DNA of 64,000 nucleotides from Lytechinus variegatus (lineage: Eukaryota; Echinodermata; Echinoidea; Temnopleuroida; Toxopneustidae): positions 2,094,001 to 2,158,000 of the forward strand of contig NC_054757.1 in assembly GCF_018143015.1 (NCBI RefSeq), given 5' to 3'. The position numbers and the translations under genes were made by a program. Under the pieces are notes generated by a model, which had not been told where the DNA came from, made no database searches, and worked only from the letters and a program-made list of their open reading frames with translations. Each line of letters begins with the position of its first letter. Positions within the stretch are counted from its first letter, which is position 1. Below, one piece after another: positions 58,300 through 64,000 of this stretch.

Positions 58300-59581
58300 T
58301 ATATAAAATTTGTCATCCAATGAAGTTTCCAATTTCAACATGCATTTTGCTCTGAGTCAGTCTGAGTATGAATTTTACACCATTAATCAAAATCTAGGCC
58401 TAAATATCAGCCTGTATAATTCATTACCATTTTAGGTGTGCACAAAAGACCAATCCCCCCTGGCCTGGCATGGGCATGGTCGACTACAGTAGGACCCTAC
58501 ACAAACTTGAATACACGGGACTATAAATTGCACAGCTTCTTGCAAATGCAAGTTTGGCAACGACTAACGAATTCCCATTTTGTTTTCAACGTAATTTTGA
58601 AGTCGAAAACATAGCTAAACTTACGAATGCAATGTCCGTCCACATTCTACCAATTAGAGAAGTTGTTTGCAGCTCTCGTTGACATGAATAACGTGCAAGC
58701 TAAACAAGAAAGGTTCACCAACATGCCGACCTGTGAGTGTGACCGTCCCGCGCCCGGATATCGATCGAGCGAAGATATCGGCTTGAGCAAGGTGCAGCCA
58801 ATCAGCGACGATCTCATATTCCCTGCCAGAAAGAGGAGACAGAATTATTTTACATGGACGGAATTTTTTGTGATGTGACACAAAATCATTTTGTCGACGG
58901 AATTTTTTGTGATGTGACACAAAATCATTTCGTTGACGGAATAAATATTTGCATCGCAACGAAATGAATTTCGAGGACACAATTTTATTTCGTCTCGAGG
59001 AAATTGATTATAAGTGTGACACAAAATAAATTTTGTATACGAAATCAAACTGCATCATGACGAAATGAATTTCGTTGGAGTGAAACACATATTTTCCTAC
59101 AGAATTTTCCTTTGGACAATTGGGGTGCTATTTCGTTAGATCAAAATTCATTTCGTGTGTACGAAATAAATTTTGTGGACGAAATTACATTTCGTCTCGA
59201 CGAAAATTTATTTTGTGTGACAAGAATAATTTTGTATACGAAATAAAACTGCGTCATGACGAAATCATTTTCATACGAACAAAAAAACTTTTGTGTACGG
59301 AATGACGTGAATTGGACGGAATTTACCATCGGACATTTGGTGCGCCATTTTGTATGGCACGCCAAATGAAGTTTGTGGACGCAATTACATTTTGTCTAAA
59401 CGAAATTTATTTTGTGCATTTCGTCGAGACGAAAATGATTTTGTGTGACACAAAATAAATTTTGTGTACGAAATTAGAAAAGCGTCATGACAAAAAGATT
59501 TTCGTCTGAATAAAAAACACATTTTGTGTACGGAATTGCTTGAATTGCACAGAATATACTGGCGTACACTTGGCACGCCAT
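58300..59581 (-). repeat. Right 1.3-kb arm of the large inverted pair
   Basis: Reverse complement of the left arm, by eye about nine bases in ten identical where aligned. It has an extra 30-40 bases around the second subunit (59330-59370). Its inner edge is at ATATAAAATTTGTCATCC. Confidence 0.9.
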
Positions 59582-60264
59582 ATTGCTGGGCTGCGGGCTA
59601 TATAGATGAATGAATAACTCACTGCATGCGTGGTTATAATTATTATAATTATACCCAGAGTATCAGTCGCGTATAATGTATAGTGAAGGAAATATCTCCA
59701 CAATCGTGGGTAGTCCTATATTAACGGAACTATATGATTATAAATGTCCTGAGTGCTTTATCTATTATGAGGTTAATGTTATTTAGGAAACAACATTTAT
59801 AAAGCCGCGCATATACAAACTTGATATGCCGGTGATAAACTATCAATTGAATCTTCTCAACTGAAATTAGATTTCCATATAAAGGTCTGTAAATTAAAAG
59901 CATACTTATGTGTATTTGTTTGTAAAATGTTTTCATAATCAATACATATATGGCTATATCAGGCTATGTTACTTGAAGTTATTCACGCTGCCCTTGACTG
60001 TTATACAGTGATTGCATGTTTATTGATGTTCTGACTTTTTTTATTTTCTTTATCCCTTTATCCCTTACCTTTTTAATTCGTTCTAGTTTTATTCTGCTGT
60101 GAATATGAATAAATGTGCTTTTCAGTTGTTTATCCCCTATCAGGTAATAACCACATCAAAAAGATAAATCTTTTATTGAAAAAATAAGGAAATAATTAAC
60201 TGCTAAATAAACAACTGAAATGGCAATAGCAATAATAATAATAATGATGATGATGATGATGTGT
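59582..60264. other. Right flank of the large inverted pair, no gene
   Basis: AT-rich with an AATAAT/GATGAT microsatellite at 60225-60262. No conserved frame. Confidence 0.45.
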
Positions 60265-60370
60265 AGAGCATTGTGGCCAGTGGATTAATCTTCGGACTTT
60301 GAAACAGAGGGTCGTGGGTTCAAATCCCAGTCATAGCGCCTTCCCTTCAGCAAGAAATTCATCCACTGTG

Positions 60371-61937
60371 CCACTGGCGTAAATCCCGGGGGGATGGGGG
60401 ATATATCCCCCACTTTTCGAGAAGGGGGGGGGGTGGCCTGTACAAATATCCCCCTCCCACTTTTTAAGGAAGAAATGAAAAAAAAATCACAAGAGATAAT
60501 TGTTTTATTGGTGAAAAATTCATCCTAAAATACCGCTTAACAAAAAAACAATATATCATTGAATCATAAAATGCAAATAAAGAGCCAGTTCACCATTTCC
60601 AAACGAAATACTTATGGTCTTATTATAACATTGAAGAGAAACCCCCGTTTCTTCCAATTCATCGATGATAGGGTTTTGGGGGAAGGGATTAAGATGGAAT
60701 GTCAAAAAATTTTGAATGTAATCTCTAATAAAACCATTAAACCATCATGGGGTAAAAAAGATAATTATATCGGAGGGGATATTTGCCATATGGACATACC
60801 TTGGCGTAACTACAGGGGGGCATGGGGGGCACATATCCCCCCCCCCCATCCGCTGACCCCAAAAACGGGGAAAAGGAGAAATGAGGGAGAAAGGAAAAGA
60901 GACGTAGTGGGAAAGAAGAAAATATTATTCATTATAATGTTATATTATTATGTTATGTTATGTCCATACATAAGAAACATTTTTATCATAACTTTATGAA
61001 ACATAATTCGCCCAGGGCCTACGTATTCATTGTTCCTGGTGCTCGCATGGGATATTTAATCCTGTTGTACTAAAACATCCAGTTTTCAAGTAAATATAAA
61101 CCAAATATATTACTTGAGTTATAAGTTTTTTATGTAGTGACATATGCTTCTTTAGACAAAGTGATTGCCCCATGTTAAGGTATTCGTATAAACATTTCCT
61201 GTCCGTGATTACGTTCGCATTAGTGGATTGGTGAGATATGTCTGCTCTTCATGAATTCCTAAAATTATTCCTTAAAATGTCCCTTCTGATCTGAATATCA
61301 AAAATTTTCAGCTCGCGCTCGCATCATTTGGTTAATGAAATACGTATATGGTCCTTGTTAATTCCTACAAAGAAACCTTAGAATGCCCCACTTTAGGTCT
61401 GAATCATCTAAATTTTCAGCTCGCGCTTCGCGCTCGCAATATTTGAATAGTGAGATGCTTATGATAATCATGATTGCAATGACTACAAAAAGTGTTTTAT
61501 GTGTTCAGATGTAATTCTAATAAAATCAGCAAGCGCTTGGCACTCGCATTAGATGACTATGGTGAGATATGCATACTCTTAATGGATTCCTAATTTATGT
61601 TCCTTAAAATCTCGCTGTTTGGGGTTAAAATATACGAAAATTTCAGCTCGCGCTTCGCGCTCGCATTGTTTAGCAAGACAAGTACCTATCATTATTATAC
61701 AAATTGGATAATAATGTCCCTTTTTAGGTTAATATAAAAAAATTCTGCTCGCGCTTCGCGCGCTCGCTCAGTGATTCAAAATTTTTGCTGGTGCCCCCAC
61801 AATGCCGTGACCCACGGTACACCACTGTCGACATATCAGTGACAATTCCTTGCATATCTAAAAACATGATTGCAAAAAAATGCCAAAATATTTCAGTCAT
61901 CCCCCCCACCCATCAATACGGATTTACGCCAGTGCTG
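60371..61937. mobile_element. TIR element inserted in a SINE
   Basis: CCACTGGCGTAAATCC at left and GGATTTACGCCAGTG at right. A CTGTG step is duplicated at the borders. Contains G/C runs, an inner GGCGTAACTACAGGGGGG segment near 60800, and five spaced TTCAGCTCGCGCTTCGCGCTC repeats (61300-61770). Confidence 0.75.
61300..61775. repeat. AGCTCGCGCTTCGCGCTCGC spaced repeats
   Basis: Five copies at 60-120 base spacing, each preceded by AAAATTTTC. The same motif inverted lies in the hAT-like element at 1400-2092, so two different elements share this internal block. Confidence 0.8.
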
Positions 61938-62055
61938 TGTGCTGCACTCGACCTAGGTGATGTAAATGGGAACTGGCAGGAAGTAATTCCCCAAAAAGCT
62001 ATAAGTGTGCGCCTTAATCGGTTGCCAAGCTTAGCCGAGGTAATAATAGCACGGC

Positions 62056-63799
62056 CTTTTTTTAAAGCGGCTTAGGCCTATAGGCATAAATGTTCTTGCA
62101 TGAAACATGACTTATGCAGTTTTGAACAATTCTTTATATTATTCTAATACAGGACTATGATGTTTATAGGACTACATAGTTTTTGGATGTTATCCAAAAA
62201 CTATATAGTCCAATTACTTACGTCGTATATAATTTCTCGCATGAATCATAACTATCAACGATGGGCCTATGCATGTGATACGGTATATAGGCCTATAATT
62301 GCAAACCATCACTTGGAGAGCAGAAATTGTAAATAAAAATCATATTAGGGGTATAAACATCCCCGATGGAAAGATAAAGATGAAACAACAAATGAAGAGA
62401 GATAAGTGTCTCTCTGCGAAAAACAATGGCGGCAAGCAAGCATTTGCCCCCCCCCCCCCCCGAAATTTTGAAGAAAGAAAATGTTTTGTAAATTGAGTGC
62501 CACAAACTCCTTTATCCTGATAACCAGAGATAACATTTCATCTATATATCATTGAATGTTTCGATCAGTCTTCGGTTTGGTTCCGTGTGACTGTGGTATA
62601 ATGTATTATAATAGTGTTTGACATGGTTGGTGGCTCTGAAAATATTGCATTTCGATCGGTTGGTCAGTACAATGAGCTTTCACATTAAGCTTAAGCTTGC
62701 ATCGGTCATGATGGGTCGCTGTGAAATTCATCGGGCGCTGGGTATGGTTAGGTACCCAGCGACCGTACCTTGATGTGAAAACCTTGATGTGAAAGCAGCG
62801 TAAATTTCACATATAATCAGACGATGGGGTTTTATTCGATCATGGACCTATGAATAGATGGACTTTTATCGGTTAGATAAGGAATTCACTCACATATATA
62901 ATTATTGTAATTGTCATCTGAATAACATTCTCTGCAGAAGTCTTCTTTATGATCGTCTCCGCGCGAATCAGACCTAAAGCAGTTCGTGATTCAGCCTGCT
63001 TCTCAAGCTTGCTGCTCCAAATCTGAAGCACATTGAATCTTAGGTATACTGTATCAGGCCCGTATCAGGGCATCACCCAACAAAAATAATGCAAGACACG
63101 GGCAAGACCATGCAGGGAAACTGTTGTAAATTGGTAGTCGTGGTAGTCGCTATTGTCACAAAACCTGTGTGTTTTTAAGAAACACATAATCAGGATATGG
63201 TGACTATCATATCATCGATCGACAGAAGGCTGTGTTAACCAGTTCGTAGTTATTTCATGGACAGTTTTGGTCAAATGACCGTTCATTTCTTTCATTGTGA
63301 TATAGGCAGATTTCAAAGCAAGATATTTAAGCACGCCTTGCATAACAGGATAAGAAATTGAATAGACCAGGTGACTAGAATAACACACCAATGAACACTT
63401 TATGAAGGCATTTGTTGCATTCCTACTTTGAATGCACATCATCACAATGTACTTGGCAAACTGTGAAATACCAGTCGTTTGTGGACGCTTTGTTGTTTTA
63501 TGTGGATTTAAAGGAAACCGCTATTCAAAAGAATATAAGAATAATTAAGCATCAAATTTGGTGCTTATTAGATTTAAACCACCATGTCACTTTAGTACAA
63601 AAACCTTCCTCTGATCATGCGTAGAATCTTTTGATCATGCGCAGATAGGAACTACGAACTGGCTTATTGTCCATCTCTTCTTCGGTGTTCTAATCGCCCG
63701 TGTGTCCTTATCTGAGGTCACATAGGCCATGCTTCTCAAGAGGGATTTGCCCTATCTTATGTAATGTTAGTACAGTCTCGAATTCGCGTGCGACCTCAC
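62056..63799. other. Unique sequence, no gene recognised
   Basis: A palindrome GACTACATAGTTTTTGGAT / ATCCAAAAACTATATAGTC is at 62171-62211, and a C14 run at 62447. Short frames lack similarity or splice support. Confidence 0.4.
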
Positions 63800-63803
63800 T
63801 TAA

Positions 63804-64000
63804 AGGGGTGGTCCAGGCTGAAAGTATCTATAGCTTAGTTAATAGAGTAGAATTCACTGAGCAAAATACCGAAAATTTCGTCAAAATCGGACAACAAATG
63901 GCAAAGTTATTGAATTTCAAAATTTATTAATATTTTGTAAAAACAGTCGTCATGAATATTCAATAGTTGGGCTGATGATGTCACGTCTCCACTTGTTCTT
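63804..64000. mobile_element. TTAA-type MITE, partial at window edge
   Basis: TTAA at 63800-63803, then AGGGGTGGTCCAGGCTGAAA and the same body as 49060-49638 up to the end of the window. Confidence 0.85.

Larger units (their letters stand above)
28505..59581. other. 31-kb interval bounded by inverted repeats
   Basis: Possible giant TIR element or inverted segmental duplication. The interior holds nested MITEs, THAP exon fragments and tandem arrays, with no intact transposase, polymerase, integrase or capsid-like frame. I could not find a convincing direct target duplication at the outer edges. Confidence 0.35.
60265..62055 (+). mobile_element. tRNA-derived SINE, split by an insertion
   Basis: Left part 60265-60370 has TGGCCAGTGGATTAATC (A box) and GGTTCAAATCCC (B box). 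The right part 61938-62055 resumes TGTGCTGCACTCGACC and ends AATAATAGC. The same order is continuous in the copy at 13250-13517, so the 1.57 kb in between is a later insertion. Confidence 0.8.

Noticed and set aside
28505-59581. Polinton, LTR or other virus-like element
   Set aside because: No polymerase, integrase, protease, capsid or reverse-transcriptase-like frame and no LTR pair seen in the interval.

Overview
Animal nuclear DNA, most likely from an echinoderm close to sea urchins. The evidence is split genes with GT-AG introns, an animal acyl-CoA synthetase, a DUF3987-family gene of the sort seen in echinoderm and cephalochordate genomes, tRNA-derived SINEs, many hairpin-type MITEs, poly-C/poly-G runs and abundant microsatellites. 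The species call is inference. All coordinates and alignments were made by eye.

Region 1 (1-14.5 kb, + strand) holds thirteen exons for the C-terminal two thirds (about 439 residues) of a long-chain acyl-CoA synthetase of the ACSL1/5/6 type. Its first exons lie left of the window. Introns carry MITEs, two of them hAT-like with 8-bp target duplications, plus a SINE and microsatellites. All exon phases agree except the first junction, which is one base short exactly in the ATP-binding loop.

Region 2 (14.5-22.5 kb) is intergenic. It holds an inverted pair of G-rich minisatellites (16.4-17.2 kb), GAT and TAG microsatellites, and several MITEs. Region 3 (22.5-28.0 kb, - strand) is a complete three-exon gene for a predicted 777-residue DUF3987 protein with a degenerate P-loop and a long glutamine-rich stretch.

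Region 4 (28.5-59.6 kb) is bounded by two inverted copies of a 1.23-1.28 kb repeat built from about 210-bp subunits rich in TTTCGTC/GACGAAA. Inside is a second, nested inverted duplication (38.0-41.9 kb against 48.6-52.0 kb) carrying THAP zinc-finger exons that look broken in both copies. There are also five copies of one MITE family, TTAA-flanked MITEs, an 817-bp TA-flanked hairpin, and an eight-unit 152-bp tandem array whose units carry DR1 nuclear-receptor-type half-site pairs. No intact transposase, integrase, polymerase or capsid gene was seen. It may be a giant non-autonomous transposon or a segmental inverted duplication that has collected transposons; the sequence alone does not settle this.

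Region 5 (59.6-64 kb) has no gene that I recognise. It contains a SINE split by a 1.57-kb TIR element and, at the right edge, the start of a TTAA-type MITE that also occurs at 49 kb.
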